NCBI GenBank assembly: GCA_002382665.1
Contig: DFZA01000009.1
Span: 501,436 to 565,435, forward strand
Direction: 5' to 3'
Length of the DNA stretch: 64,000 bases
Source of the DNA: Peptococcaceae bacterium UBA4068
GTDB lineage: Bacteria > Bacillota > Dehalobacteriia > UBA4068
Shown here: positions 44,637 to 53,451 of the stretch, piece after piece
Layout of the letters: each line of letters opens with the position of its first letter
Position numbering within the stretch: position 1 is the first letter of the stretch
Position numbers and translations under genes: made by a program
Notes under the pieces: model-generated
What the model saw: only the letters and a program-made list of their open reading frames with translations
Database searches by the model: none
Told to the model about the DNA's origin: nothing

Positions 44637-45397
44637 TATTTATCCCCCTTGCTGCCAATGATTGAGAGAAAAATTTCCTCCAATGTCGGCTGTTTTATGA
44701 CGTACTCTTGCTTGGCGGGCGGGAACAGCTTTTTAAGTTCGTCAAGCGTCCCGTTGGCAATGATTACCCCGCCGTGCAGGATTGAGATTCTGTCGGCAAG
44801 TTGCTCCGCTTCCTCCAGATACTGCGTCGTGAGCAGGATCGTTGTGCCGCCGTCGGCAAGTTCTTTGACGGTTTTCCAGACTTCCAGCCGTGCTTCCGGG
44901 TCAAGCCCGGTGGTCGGCTCGTCAAGGAAGATAACGGGGGGTGTTCCGACCAGGCTCATGGCAATGTCCAGCCGGCGCGTCATACCGCCGGAATACGTGT
45001 CCGCCCGACGGTTGGCCGCGTCGCTGAGTCCAAAGCGATCAAGAAGAGCGGCGGCAGTTTGTTTGGCGTTGGCAACGCCACGGAGTTTGGCGATCAGCAG
45101 CAGGTTTTCGCGCCCCGTGAGTATGTCGTCCACGGCGGCAAATTGCCCTGTCAGGCTGATATTTTCACGTACCTTTGCAGGCTGACTCTCCACGTCAAAG
45201 CCGCATACGCTCGCGTTTCCGCCGTCCGATTTCAGAAGCGTCGAGAGGATTTTTACGATCGTTGTCTTACCCGCGCCGTTAGAACCGAGCAGCGCGAAAA
45301 TTTCGCCGCGCCGTACCTCAAAATCGACGCCTTTCAAGACTTCGGTACTTTTGAAAGATTTATACAAACCTTTCACCTCAATTGCGTTGTCAGTCAT
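44636..45397 (-). CDS. ABC transporter ATP-binding protein (DrrA-like)
   Basis: A 253-residue ATPase. Walker A GSNGAGKTT (about 38-46), Q-loop LTGQFAAVDD, signature YSGGMTRRLD (about 135), Walker B VIFLDEPTTGLDP (about 155) and H-region LLTTQYLEEAEQL are all present. Short C-terminal tail is typical of daunorubicin-resistance-type exporters. It overlaps the DUF1048 gene by 4 bases and the permease gene by one base. It would energise the adjacent permease as a dimer. Confidence 0.93.
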   Translation of the reverse strand: MTDNAIEVKGLYKSFKSTEVLKGVDFEVRRGEIFALLGSNGAGKTTIVKILSTLLKSDGGNASVCGFDVESQPAKVRENISLTGQFAAVDDILTGRENLLLIAKLRGVANAKQTAAALLDRFGLSDAANRRADTYSGGMTRRLDIAMSLVGTPPVIFLDEPTTGLDPEARLEVWKTVKELADGGTTILLTTQYLEEAEQLADRISILHGGVIIANGTLDELKKLFPPAKQEYVIKQPTLEEIFLSIIGSKGDK

Positions 45398-45765
45398 TGT
45401 AAATCGCTCCCTTTACCGAGTTTGTTCATAATATCGCGGTTGAGCGCCTCACGCCAGTCTTCCGTGTATGTCCTGGCGCTGCGCAGAAGCTCGTCGCAGA
45501 ACGTAGCCACGTCCTCACCGGTAATCTCCAAAACTTTCTTGCCCTCCGCCGCGCCAGCCTCGAACAGCTCTATAAGGTCATAATGGATTTTCATCATGTC
45601 ATAGCCGGATCCCGCCGCGAACATCCACATGTGTCCCTGGATTTTCTTAAATACATATTGATAGTCTTTCGGCAGAGCCGCCACCCTTGCCATCTGTTGC
45701 TTGTACTCGCGCTTGCTCTCAATCATTTTCTTGATATTGAAATAATTATCGAAAAAATCAGACAT
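45394..45765 (-). CDS. DUF1048 protein
   Basis: A 123-residue soluble helical protein of the DUF1048 family: MIESKREYKQQMARVAALPK, DYQYVFKKIQGHMWMFA, and LLRSARTYTEDWREALNRDI. Family members are regularly encoded between a PadR regulator and an ABC exporter, and several copies may occur per genome. Function is unknown. It overlaps PadR by 8 bases and the ATPase gene by 4 bases. Confidence 0.88.
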   Translation of the reverse strand: MSDFFDNYFNIKKMIESKREYKQQMARVAALPKDYQYVFKKIQGHMWMFAAGSGYDMMKIHYDLIELFEAGAAEGKKVLEITGEDVATFCDELLRSARTYTEDWREALNRDIMNKLGKGSDLQ

Positions 45766-46096
45766 TTGATTGCTCCTCCTTTAATTCATTGATTTTTGAG
45801 GCTACAAACTCCCACTTTGCCCAGAATCGGCGCAGTTCCTCGCGTCCCTCATCGTTAAGTGAAAAGAACTTTCTTGGCGGCCCCATGTCGGAGGGTTTTT
45901 TTGTGATCTCTACCAGCTTGTTTTTTTCCAGCCGAAGCAGGATAGTGTAGACTGTTCCCTCCACAACATCAGTGAAGCCGAGAGCATTCAGTTGCCGTGT
46001 TATTTCGTAGCCGTAGGTTTGCTTGCGGCTGATAATTTCAAGTACACAACCCTCTAGCACACCTTTGAGCAGTTCAGTCAAATTATCCGTTGCCAA
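45758..46096 (-). CDS. PadR-family transcriptional regulator
   Basis: A 112-residue winged-helix protein. LLKGVLEGCVLEIISRKQTY and GYEITRQLNALGF form the first helices; VVEGTVYTILLRLEKNKLV is the recognition region; GPPRKFFSLNDEGREEL is the wing and dimer helix. PadR proteins repress and are released by small ligands. It leads an operon with DUF1048 and a DrrAB-like exporter, and a palindrome covers its promoter, so autorepression and ligand-induced efflux are likely. Confidence 0.92.
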   Translation of the reverse strand: MATDNLTELLKGVLEGCVLEIISRKQTYGYEITRQLNALGFTDVVEGTVYTILLRLEKNKLVEITKKPSDMGPPRKFFSLNDEGREELRRFWAKWEFVASKINELKEEQSNV

Positions 46097-46120
46097 CGCC
46101 TCCTCTAATTAGTAACACAG

Positions 46121-46149
46121 ATATGCAGTATTACTTATTACTGCTATAT
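46121..46149. promoter_or_regulatory. PadR operator candidate
   Basis: ATATGCAGTA (46121-46130) and TACTGCTATAT (46139-46149) form an inverted repeat just downstream of and touching the -10 element, in the usual place for repression. Confidence 0.6.
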
Positions 46150-46177
46150 AGTATCACGCAATAGCTAAATCTGTCAA
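46148..46177 (-). promoter_or_regulatory. Promoter of the PadR-efflux operon
   Basis: Minus strand TTGACA (46172-46177) and TACTAT (46148-46153) with an 18-base spacer. Confidence 0.65.
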
Positions 46178-46284
46178 TAGGGAAAATACAATAATTTCGC
46201 GGCATACAAAAAGCCCGCCGCCAAAGGCGACGAGCAAGTGAACAATGCTGCAAACACAGCATTTATTTACCGTAGAATAAACGA

Positions 46285-46980
46285 TTACGACGATGCGGTG
46301 CAGGACGGGTGCCATTGCAGCGTATTGTATGGGATAGTAAAAACAACGATCCCGGTAGCATATGGTGCAATTTCGTATTGCTGATAGTAAACAGCAACGC
46401 CGGATGGAGTAAGATAATAGCTTTCCTCGTTGAAATACTTGGCGATCAGGGACCGGTAATCTTCAAAATAGATTCCCGGGTTCTGTTGTATTTGACTGTC
46501 AGCCTGCTTAATCATCTGTTCTATCAGAAACACCTGATAGTTCTGCCCCGGCGAGAATAAAGAAGAAAGCGGTATGATACGGCCATCAATCAGATTCCAG
46601 CTATCGGAAGCTCTGACGGTGTTTCCGTGAGCGCCGCCTGTGAACTCATATCGGTCACGATATAGACTAAAATGACAGCGCTGATTATAAGTTATCTCGT
46701 ATTGTAGGACAGCGTCATAGTTGTGAAAAGGGAATCCGCTTTTCTGAGTGTCTTTATAATAGGCAACAGCCTGTTGATACAAATCATTGGCGACATAATT
46801 ATAATAGTCGTTGACCTGTGCCTGAATATGGCGGTTGATATTGTCTTGTACAGGTCGGTTATGACGCAAAATAATTTGCGGATAGTTGATGGAAAGCGTA
46901 AGCATGGTTTTGTTGTCATACGAAAAAGTCCGTTTTATCTTGCGCATCATGACGGCCGCACTGAAGTTTGATGATTTCAT
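46285..46980 (-). CDS. DUF3298 (DUF4163) domain protein
   Basis: A 231-residue protein. The N-terminal part (about 20-120) fits DUF4163; the C-terminal part (about 125-222) fits DUF3298, with the hallmark RYEFTGGAHGNTV, the ligand-like ISLSSLFSPG-type loop, then YYLTPSGVAVYYQQYEIAPY, ending IPYN. These domains occur in anti-sigma factor RsiV (lysozyme binding) and in PdaC-like deacetylases. Here there is no obvious signal peptide and no NodB domain, so the protein may be cytoplasmic or use an unrecognised export route. It is monocistronic. Role unknown. Confidence 0.8.
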   Translation of the reverse strand: MKSSNFSAAVMMRKIKRTFSYDNKTMLTLSINYPQIILRHNRPVQDNINRHIQAQVNDYYNYVANDLYQQAVAYYKDTQKSGFPFHNYDAVLQYEITYNQRCHFSLYRDRYEFTGGAHGNTVRASDSWNLIDGRIIPLSSLFSPGQNYQVFLIEQMIKQADSQIQQNPGIYFEDYRSLIAKYFNEESYYLTPSGVAVYYQQYEIAPYATGIVVFTIPYNTLQWHPSCTASS

Positions 46981-47128
46981 ATAAATCCCTCCCTGCTTTT
47001 ATTTTATTCTATTAGGCAGGTAAGTGATCGTCAGGGCACTGCCCCGCGTTTTTTATTTGTCTGTTTTTTTAGAGTCCGGCATCAAAACAGACAATATATT
47101 CAAAATTTAAAAAACATGTAAAATAGTA

Positions 47129-47157
47129 TTGACAAACTAACAGTTGTTAGTTTATAC
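47129..47157 (+). promoter_or_regulatory. Promoter of the TetR-flavoprotein operon
   Basis: TTGACA (47129-47134) and TTATAC (47152-47157) with a 17-base spacer that is itself the first operator palindrome. Confidence 0.75.
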
Positions 47158-47177
47158 TGGGACTAACAACTGTTAGT
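47136..47177. promoter_or_regulatory. Twin palindromic operators
   Basis: ACTAACAGTTGTTAGT (47136-47151) fills the promoter spacer and ACTAACAACTGTTAGT (47162-47177) covers the start point. Both are 16-base palindromes with identical ACTAAC/GTTAGT arms, centre to centre 26 bases apart. Full repression by the TetR protein encoded downstream is the natural reading. A near copy lies at 56818-56833. Confidence 0.8.
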
Positions 47178-47192
47178 ATTGGAGGAAATTAT

Positions 47193-47579
47193 ATGTTTCA
47201 TTTATTTTTCGGTGATACCATTTCCGTTCTGACCACAGTCGCCGTCCTGGGAACGCTTGCTTTGATTGCAATTTCGTTCAAGAACAGCCGCGAGATAAAA
47301 AGCTGGGGCAGGCTCATTTTGATTTTGATCATCGTCGGCACAGCAATCAGCGGCTTGGCCGCCATGCGTGATGCATACATGACAGCGCAAGCCGCGTTTT
47401 CAGTCAGCAGTCTGCAATCCACTATCTGTTCCCTGGCCGGTGGTCTCATTTTTCTGACAGGTTTGTTAGCCCTGTTTATTAGAAACCAGTCATTCAGAAG
47501 GTTTAGCTTTCATTTGATATCGATCATTTTCCTTGCACAGGTTCTAGTCATAGAAGTGTCGCGAATCGTATTGTACTAG
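47193..47579 (+). CDS. Small four-helix membrane protein, unknown
   Basis: A 128-residue protein with four hydrophobic segments: SVLTTVAVLGTLALIAI, LILILIIVGTAISGLA, ICSLAGGLIFLTGLLALFI and FHLISIIFLAQVLVI. I see no catalytic or binding motif and do not recognise a family. GGAGG lies 9 bases before the ATG. It is the first gene of an operon with a TetR regulator (11-base gap) and a flavodoxin-fold reductase, under twin operators. It may be an efflux or sensing component (inference). Confidence 0.75.
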   Translation: MFHLFFGDTISVLTTVAVLGTLALIAISFKNSREIKSWGRLILILIIVGTAISGLAAMRDAYMTAQAAFSVSSLQSTICSLAGGLIFLTGLLALFIRNQSFRRFSFHLISIIFLAQVLVIEVSRIVLY

Positions 47580-47589
47580 GAGGTTAGAG

Positions 47590-48219
47590 ATGACTACTCG
47601 AGAAAAAATACTTGCTGAGGCGCTAAATCAATTTTCCGTGAAGGGTTATGATCCTGTTTCGGTCAGGGATATCGCCTATGCGGTCGGGATCAAGGAATCT
47701 TCGCTCTATAACCATTTCAAGAACAAGCAGGACATCTTTGACTCCATCATCAATGAATATTCACATCGCTGGGAGTCGTTTTTTCATCAGGTTCAGCTGA
47801 CCGGAGACGATCAGCAGATTGTCGTTGATGATCGGACGGTTATGATGTACAAAAACATGTCGAATGAACGGTTTGCCACAATTTCCGGGTATGTTTTTGA
47901 TTATTACATGACGGATGATATCAATGTGAAACTGCGAAAGATGCTGACAATCGAGCAATACAGGAATGATGACATCGCCACGCTGTTCCGCAAAATATCC
48001 TTTGAAGACAGCATCGAGTTCCAGGCTCAGCTTTTCGCAGCGCTGATCCAAGAGGGCTGTTTTATCAAAACCGATCCATACCTGATGGCTCTCGAATTCT
48101 TTTCACCGATATTCCTGATTTTCTACAAATACGATCATGATGCTGAAAGTATACAAGCGGCGAAGAAGTTGTTTCTAAGGCATATCGATCAATTCATCAA
48201 AACCTATGGTACAAATTGA
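47590..48219 (+). CDS. TetR/AcrR-family transcriptional regulator
   Basis: A 209-residue regulator. TREKILAEALNQFSVKGYD and VSVRDIAYAVGIKESSLYNH form the DNA-binding domain, followed by FKNKQDIFDSII. The C-terminal domain is diverse, as expected. TAGGAGG precedes the ATG. Twin palindromes upstream of the operon are probable binding sites, and a similar site 9.6 kb away suggests a second target. Confidence 0.92.
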   Translation: MTTREKILAEALNQFSVKGYDPVSVRDIAYAVGIKESSLYNHFKNKQDIFDSIINEYSHRWESFFHQVQLTGDDQQIVVDDRTVMMYKNMSNERFATISGYVFDYYMTDDINVKLRKMLTIEQYRNDDIATLFRKISFEDSIEFQAQLFAALIQEGCFIKTDPYLMALEFFSPIFLIFYKYDHDAESIQAAKKLFLRHIDQFIKTYGTN

Positions 48220-48237
48220 CAGGAGGAAGATACAGTT

Positions 48238-48948
48238 ATGAAAATTACAGTCATCAACGGCAACATGCGCTATGGCAGCACTTGGCACTGCACCCATGAA
48301 ATTATTGAGGAACTGCAGAAGCAGGTGCAAACTGATGTGACTGAATTCTCTCTGCCCAAGGATATGCCGCATTTTTGTAACGGCTGCTTCTCATGCATCT
48401 ACAACGGAGAGGATACTTGTCCGCATAACGCATGCATTAAGCCACTTGTTAATGCGATGATCGCATCTGATCTGATCATTCTGGCCTCGCCTGTGTACGG
48501 ATTTGATGTGTCAGGTCAGATGAAGGCACTGATCGACCACCTCTGCTACATGTGGATGAGCCATCGGCCCAATCCGGAAATGTTTCAAAAAGTTGGTTTG
48601 ACGGTCACCACATCCGCCGGCGCCGGTCTTAGACACACGACGAAAACAATGAAGAACAGCCTTGTTTTTTGGGGCATAAAAAAGGTTTACACCTTCAAGT
48701 TCCCCGTTTCGGCCATGCAGTGGAGTGATGTCTCTGAGCATAACAAGGCGAAAATCAAAAGAGATGCCCGAAGGCTTGCTGTTCAGATATCGAGGTCAGT
48801 CAGAAATAGTCGCAAATCATTCAACCCTTTATTCCGGAGCATCTTTTTCCGGATGATGTCCGGCATGCAGAAAAAGAATGACTGGAACAAGACGGATCGA
48901 GACCATTGGGAAAATAGGGGCTGGCTTACTGGCAGCAGGCCATTCTGA
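48238..48948 (+). CDS. Flavodoxin-fold NAD(P)H-dependent oxidoreductase
   Basis: A 236-residue protein. ITVINGNMRYGSTWHCTHEI supplies the FMN phosphate loop; CNGCFSCIYNGEDTCPHNAC (about 42-61) is a six-cysteine segment typical of iron-sulfur-flavoprotein-like or quinone reductases; ILASPVYGFDVSGQMKALID is the flavin-binding turn. The C-terminal 60 residues are basic and lack motifs. Reaction: probably FMN-dependent reduction of quinones or nitro/azo compounds. It is the last gene of the TetR operon, preceded by AGGAGG with a gap of 18 bases. Confidence 0.85.
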   Translation: MKITVINGNMRYGSTWHCTHEIIEELQKQVQTDVTEFSLPKDMPHFCNGCFSCIYNGEDTCPHNACIKPLVNAMIASDLIILASPVYGFDVSGQMKALIDHLCYMWMSHRPNPEMFQKVGLTVTTSAGAGLRHTTKTMKNSLVFWGIKKVYTFKFPVSAMQWSDVSEHNKAKIKRDARRLAVQISRSVRNSRKSFNPLFRSIFFRMMSGMQKKNDWNKTDRDHWENRGWLTGSRPF

Positions 48949-49132
48949 ATAGGAATAAATTGAAAGATAAAGTGATCTCTTTTCAGCCTAGATCTGCTAC
49001 GCCATTGCCGAACCAGAAATGGTTAATACTATTCTATACCGGTCTTATAAGGGCTATATGTCTGTTTTCCGCATATTGCAACTCAAATCGAATATAATTT
49101 AGGAAATTATTTGGCTTTATAGGACTGTTCAT

Positions 49133-49888
49133 ATGAATAAAAAAGCGCAAAAATATATCGTAATTTGTATGAATAAAAAAGTGCGAAAATATATAGTTAT
49201 TTGTCTAATTGTCGCGACAATTATGTTTTTCTTAACTACGATTGGCAGCAGTGTAGTTAACACCGAAACAAAATTTACCATTCCTAAAAGTGGCTGTGCG
49301 CTTTATATCGATCTTGATGCCTTAATAATGACAGTTTACATAGACGGGAGTATTTTCAAAACTTATCCCGTCTCAGGAGGCGCCGATGATACGCCGTCCC
49401 CGGTCGGCATATGGCATGTCAATGGAATATCCAACTGGGGAGAAGGGTTTGGGGGCAGCTGGATCGGTCTGGATGTTCCTTGGGGTGTGTATGGTATCCA
49501 CGGTACGCGGCAACCCTGGTTTGTCGGCAAACAGCACGTCTCCCATGGTTGTATTCGCATGAAAGATCAAGACGCAAAAGAAGTTAAAAGTCTCGTGACT
49601 ATAGGCACTGTTGTTCAAATCAAACAGGACTCGTTGCCTTTCCGTAACATGGCAAAGAGCATGGTCGGCAGCGACGTCTACAACACGCAGATTATGCTGC
49701 AGAACCAGGGCTTCTATACGGGTACGATCGACGGTATTTACGGTAAAGGAATGGAGAAGGCCGTAAAAAGTTTTCAAAAAACTTATCACATCAAGGACGA
49801 TGGGATTATCGGACAGAAGACATATGAAAAAATCATCGAGCAAAATCAGTTCAAAAATCGTTTGCGATTCTTATTATTCGCTAAATAA
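49133..49888 (+). CDS. L,D-transpeptidase (YkuD) with peptidoglycan-binding domain
   Basis: A 251-residue exported enzyme. A transmembrane or signal segment (IVICLIVATIMFFLTTIGSS) follows a basic head. The YkuD domain (about 48-170) contains GTPSPVG-like SPVGIWHV, YGIHGTRQPW and the catalytic SHGCIRM (Cys about 141). A peptidoglycan-binding-type domain (about 180-240) has QIMLQNQGFYTGTIDGIYG and AVKSFQKTYHI. It crosslinks stem peptides through 3-3 bonds or remodels spore or wall peptidoglycan. The first 24 residues are a near-perfect duplication: MNKKAQKYIVIC then MNKKVRKYIVIC, encoded by adjacent 36-base copies at 49133-49168 and 49169-49204. Either ATG could start; no strong ribosome binding site helps decide. 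Confidence 0.9.
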   Translation: MNKKAQKYIVICMNKKVRKYIVICLIVATIMFFLTTIGSSVVNTETKFTIPKSGCALYIDLDALIMTVYIDGSIFKTYPVSGGADDTPSPVGIWHVNGISNWGEGFGGSWIGLDVPWGVYGIHGTRQPWFVGKQHVSHGCIRMKDQDAKEVKSLVTIGTVVQIKQDSLPFRNMAKSMVGSDVYNTQIMLQNQGFYTGTIDGIYGKGMEKAVKSFQKTYHIKDDGIIGQKTYEKIIEQNQFKNRLRFLLFAK

Positions 49889-50055
49889 TGAAATTAAAAA
49901 TCCCGACTAGGGCTTCTCGGCGAAAAATTTTGGGGCTACTACAAAATCAGATAACACCCTAAATTTTGTATATTGTTGAGTTTTACAACCGCATTATAAA
50001 AATACGTTGTATATTCAATTTTGTTCCTTTATATTTCTTTTTTAGCAAAGAAAAA

Positions 50056-50083
50056 GACCAGCCATTTATCATGATAGCTGGTC
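50056..50083 (-). terminator. Second terminator after the beta-helix SLH gene
   Basis: GACCAGC and GCTGGTC pair around a 14-base loop; T-run TTTTTCTTT follows on the minus strand. The rest of 49889-50230 has no supported gene. Confidence 0.65.
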
Positions 50084-50170
50084 CTTATATTTGGCTAAAA
50101 TATAATAGACAGAGAAGAACCTTGATTCAAGCGCCTAAAAACAATATCAATAATATTTTGGTAGAGAAAA

Positions 50171-50205
50171 AGCAGCCAGAAAGGTCTATGCTCTTTCTGG
50201 CTGCT
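50171..50205 (-). terminator. First terminator after the beta-helix SLH gene
   Basis: AGCAGCCAGAAAG and CTTTCTGGCTGCT pair perfectly, followed on the minus strand by TTTTTC, 26 bases beyond the stop. Confidence 0.9.
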
Positions 50206-50230
50206 CTGATTTGGTATCTCTTATTACTGT

Positions 50231-52942
50231 TTACTTGACAACATTTTGAACATATCTCATCAAAATCATCGCCACTTGAGCACGTGATGCATTACCTGCA
50301 GGATCAAGACGTGTTTCGGTTACGCCCGTTACAAGTCCCTCGCCTACGGCCCATTTCATTGCTGCCAGTGCCCACTCTGATGTATTTTCTGCATCATTGA
50401 ATACTGATAAATCACCCGCTGCTGTTACGTCGTAGCCTTTATAAATTGTATAGCGGTAAAGGATAGCGGCCATCTGCTCGCGTGTAATCGAATCATTGGG
50501 GCCGAATGAATCTGTATTGTAACCATCAACGATATCATTTTCAGTTGCCCAAACAACGGCATCAGTGTACCAAACCCCCGCAGCTATATCTGCGAATAAA
50601 TTGGTAGCCGTGGAAGTAGGCTCATTGTCAAGTCTCCAAAGCACAGTCACCAGCATAGCCCGTGTCATATTGGAATTTGGTTCAAAAGTTGTATCAGATG
50701 TACCATTAAACAGCCCAGATGAAATTACATAGTCAATACCTTCATGGTACCAGAGGGATGTGTCTACATCATTATACTTTTCTGCTCCACAGACAGAATC
50801 AGACGCTACAAACTGCGCCTCAATCGTATGGTTTGATCCGATTTGAGAAAAAGTATATTCTGCTACCTTACCCACACTAATTCCATCAACGAGAACATCG
50901 CCGATTTCATAACCATCATTTGGAATTATAGTGTACATTTGACTTCTGTTCTCTATTATTCTTGTTGCACCTGAAGGCGCAATTGTACCGCCACTGCTTG
51001 CAGAAGCATTTATAGTGAAGTATGTTGGGTTGGATGACCCAGATGTATGTGCAGTCACAGTCACCGTAATAGAAGGCGCAGGAGTATATCCCATGCAATC
51101 AGCTGTTATAACGGCTGTGCCTTTTCCAACTGCAGTTACAAGACCGCTTGCAGAAACTGTGGCCACAGCCTCATTACTAGAGGTGTATTTGATGACGTAA
51201 TCTGTTACTTCAACTGTGGTGTCGTCGCTAAGGTCTGCAATGAGCGCAAGTTGGCTTGTTCTTGCTACAGACAGACTCAAGGTTGATCTATCAAACGCGA
51301 GGGACGTGACCCATGGCGTATAAACGCTCTCGGAGGCAAGTACCATATCGAGATCACCGTCTCCGGCATTAATGTTTTCAGGTCCTTCCGACCTTGCCCA
51401 CCAGTTGGCTGTCATGTCCAATCCCGAGAAATCATCGCCGGAAGTATAAGATATAGTGTTGCCGACAAAACCGTTGTAATTCAAATAGACGACGTCTGCA
51501 TTGGATTCATCAAGCGAACCTACATAGAGTCCTATTGGATTGCCGGAAAAGACGTTGCCCAAAATACTGAGGTCGACCGGATAGTCTCCGATGTCAGAAA
51601 TGTACATTCCATATGTGCTGTTGTTGGCAGCGGTATTGTTCAGGATATCAATAGTCCCCGGTAGGCAGCATGGGAGACAACCAAAATAATATCCGTAGTC
51701 ACAGTCAGAAGCTTCGTTATTAGTTACTGATAGGATTACCGGTGATAAGCCGCAGCAACCGATATCTTCAACTTCGATACCATACTCATATCCCGACACA
51801 CTGTTATAGCTCACATCAGTTGTCCGATTCGGGCAGCAAATATAAATGCCGGCATAAAGATCCCAACCTGGAGTATCCCCACTGGCGCTAACAGTGTTAT
51901 AGGTGATTTTTGCATCCATATCTTGATATTCTCCCAGTTCCTCAACTTCAAGACCATATGGACAGTCAATTACCGTATTGCGGGATACTAAAATGCTGCC
52001 CTGCTCAAGGCCGTAGAAGTATAAGCCGTAATCAGAACACCTAACTAGTTGGTTGTCCGTAACCGTAATAGTTGCAGGACCCTCATCACCATAATAACTG
52101 GCGCTCAAATAAATACCGTCATAACCGTCTGTAATATTGTTGCCGGAAACATCTAATGTTCCCTGATCAAGATCTTCTACATTAATACCATAACTGTCAA
52201 AATTACTGATATTATTATCTTGAATATTTACGGTTCCATTATAAACGGAATATAAATATATTCCATAGTATTGGCAGTCTGTGATAGTATTATTGGAAAC
52301 CGTTACAGTCACCGGTGAAGTTTCCCCCATATAATCGGCTAGATAAACTGCATAATTACAATTATTGAAGCTGTTATCGTCTATCAATACAGTCCCGTTA
52401 TCAAAACCATCGTACTGATAGACGCCATATTCACAGTCAGAAATCGTGTTTCCGGTAATCGTTAAAGTGCCGCCCAAGAGATTATATGCATAAATTGCGT
52501 AATTGCAGGTAGCTGCAGCTTGGGGTCCAATCACATTATCGGTAATTGTCGCGGTGGTTGCACCGTCATCAAGATAAATTCCCGACGCTAAGGCAGCAGC
52601 GATCGTGAAACCATCAATGGTCACTCCTGGTGCATCAATATTAAATACATTAAATGTTGCATTTCCTTGGACGATAGTTGTGGCCGCCCCGTCAATTGAC
52701 CGGATAGTAAGATTCGGCGTTATGATCGCAACATTTTCCGCATATGTGCCTGCCTCAACTAATATTATATCGCCGTCGATTGCAGCATCAACAGCAGATT
52801 GAATCGTGGTATATGTTTCCCCGGGTCCAACCGTCAGTGTAGTCGGCGCCGCCTGTGCAGTTAAGGGAAAAGCGCATAATAGTAACACAGACAGTAAACT
52901 TGCTAAAATTTTACTACTGAAAACCTTAGATATTCTTTCCAA
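50231..52942 (-). CDS. SLH-anchored surface protein with right-handed beta-helix
   Basis: A 903-residue exported protein. Signal peptide: ILASLLSVLLLCAFPLTAQA. Residues about 33-510 are a parallel beta-helix of the NosD/pectate-lyase class (repeats such as TITGNTISDCEYGVYQ, VTVSNNTITDCQYYGIYL, VSYNSVSGYEYGIEV). A BIG2 domain follows (about 545-640; TSSNEAVATVSASGLVTAVG), then an InlB-type B-repeat (about 650-710; GYEIGDVLVDG), then three SLH domains (about 725-903; YNDVDTSLWYHEGIDYV, FADIAAGVWYTDAVVWA, FNDAENTSEWALAAM). CC pairs in the helix (ICCPN, GCCG, LPCCLPG) may form disulfides or bind metal. The start is TTG at 52942, with GGGGGG 7 bases upstream; no ATG fits. Carbohydrate binding or cleavage is possible. 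Confidence 0.92.
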   Translation of the reverse strand: MERISKVFSSKILASLLSVLLLCAFPLTAQAAPTTLTVGPGETYTTIQSAVDAAIDGDIILVEAGTYAENVAIITPNLTIRSIDGAATTIVQGNATFNVFNIDAPGVTIDGFTIAAALASGIYLDDGATTATITDNVIGPQAAATCNYAIYAYNLLGGTLTITGNTISDCEYGVYQYDGFDNGTVLIDDNSFNNCNYAVYLADYMGETSPVTVTVSNNTITDCQYYGIYLYSVYNGTVNIQDNNISNFDSYGINVEDLDQGTLDVSGNNITDGYDGIYLSASYYGDEGPATITVTDNQLVRCSDYGLYFYGLEQGSILVSRNTVIDCPYGLEVEELGEYQDMDAKITYNTVSASGDTPGWDLYAGIYICCPNRTTDVSYNSVSGYEYGIEVEDIGCCGLSPVILSVTNNEASDCDYGYYFGCLPCCLPGTIDILNNTAANNSTYGMYISDIGDYPVDLSILGNVFSGNPIGLYVGSLDESNADVVYLNYNGFVGNTISYTSGDDFSGLDMTANWWARSEGPENINAGDGDLDMVLASESVYTPWVTSLAFDRSTLSLSVARTSQLALIADLSDDTTVEVTDYVIKYTSSNEAVATVSASGLVTAVGKGTAVITADCMGYTPAPSITVTVTAHTSGSSNPTYFTINASASSGGTIAPSGATRIIENRSQMYTIIPNDGYEIGDVLVDGISVGKVAEYTFSQIGSNHTIEAQFVASDSVCGAEKYNDVDTSLWYHEGIDYVISSGLFNGTSDTTFEPNSNMTRAMLVTVLWRLDNEPTSTATNLFADIAAGVWYTDAVVWATENDIVDGYNTDSFGPNDSITREQMAAILYRYTIYKGYDVTAAGDLSVFNDAENTSEWALAAMKWAVGEGLVTGVTETRLDPAGNASRAQVAMILMRYVQNVVK

Positions 52943-53368
52943 TTTTAACCCCCCACTCTTTTAGCTTTTATATCGGTTATTTCTACTACTAATCTTTGAA
53001 TACCCTACAGAATCACATATTTTTTGCAAAAACCATTAGCCTAATACCCTAAGGTGATCTTTATTACTCCCTCCCTTATCAGCACCCCCAATCTCATAGA
53101 ACACTCTCCTCTCTAATAGAAAAGTATAATAGATATCAATACATATATGAATGTCCTCCACAAATTTGACACGGTCATTTTTTGGCATGAATCGTGTCAT
53201 GCTCATATTGGATATTGACATTGTCTTTATTACCATATTCTGAATATGTTAATCAGTAAAACAGTTTTGATCAAAGGCTTGAATGCACCCCCCTGTCTAA
53301 TGTAAAACGATTATACCCACCACTCACTGTTTTAATTTCAACGTTTATGCTTACATTTCAAATACAGG

Positions 53369-53433
53369 CTAAAAGACTTGAAACAAGCAACTCCTTAAAA
53401 AAGCAGGGAATTGCTTATTTCAAGCCTTTTTAG
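53369..53433 (+). terminator. Large hairpin in the gap upstream of the radical SAM gene
   Basis: CTTGAAACAAGCAA (53377-53390) pairs with TTGCTTATTTCAAG (53411-53424) with one mismatch; outer arms CTAAAAG and CTTTTTAG extend it. No plus-strand gene lies upstream, so its purpose is open. The region 52943-53350 contains no supported gene. Confidence 0.5.
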
Positions 53434-53451
53434 GGTAAAATAAAACCACCT

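Noticed and set aside
49966..50238. Plus-strand 90-codon frame
   Set aside because: It covers two terminator hairpins of the opposite SLH gene and has no ribosome binding site or domain.
53036..53236. Minus-strand 66-codon frame upstream of the beta-helix SLH gene
   Set aside because: No ribosome binding site, unremarkable composition, and located in the AT-rich leader region.
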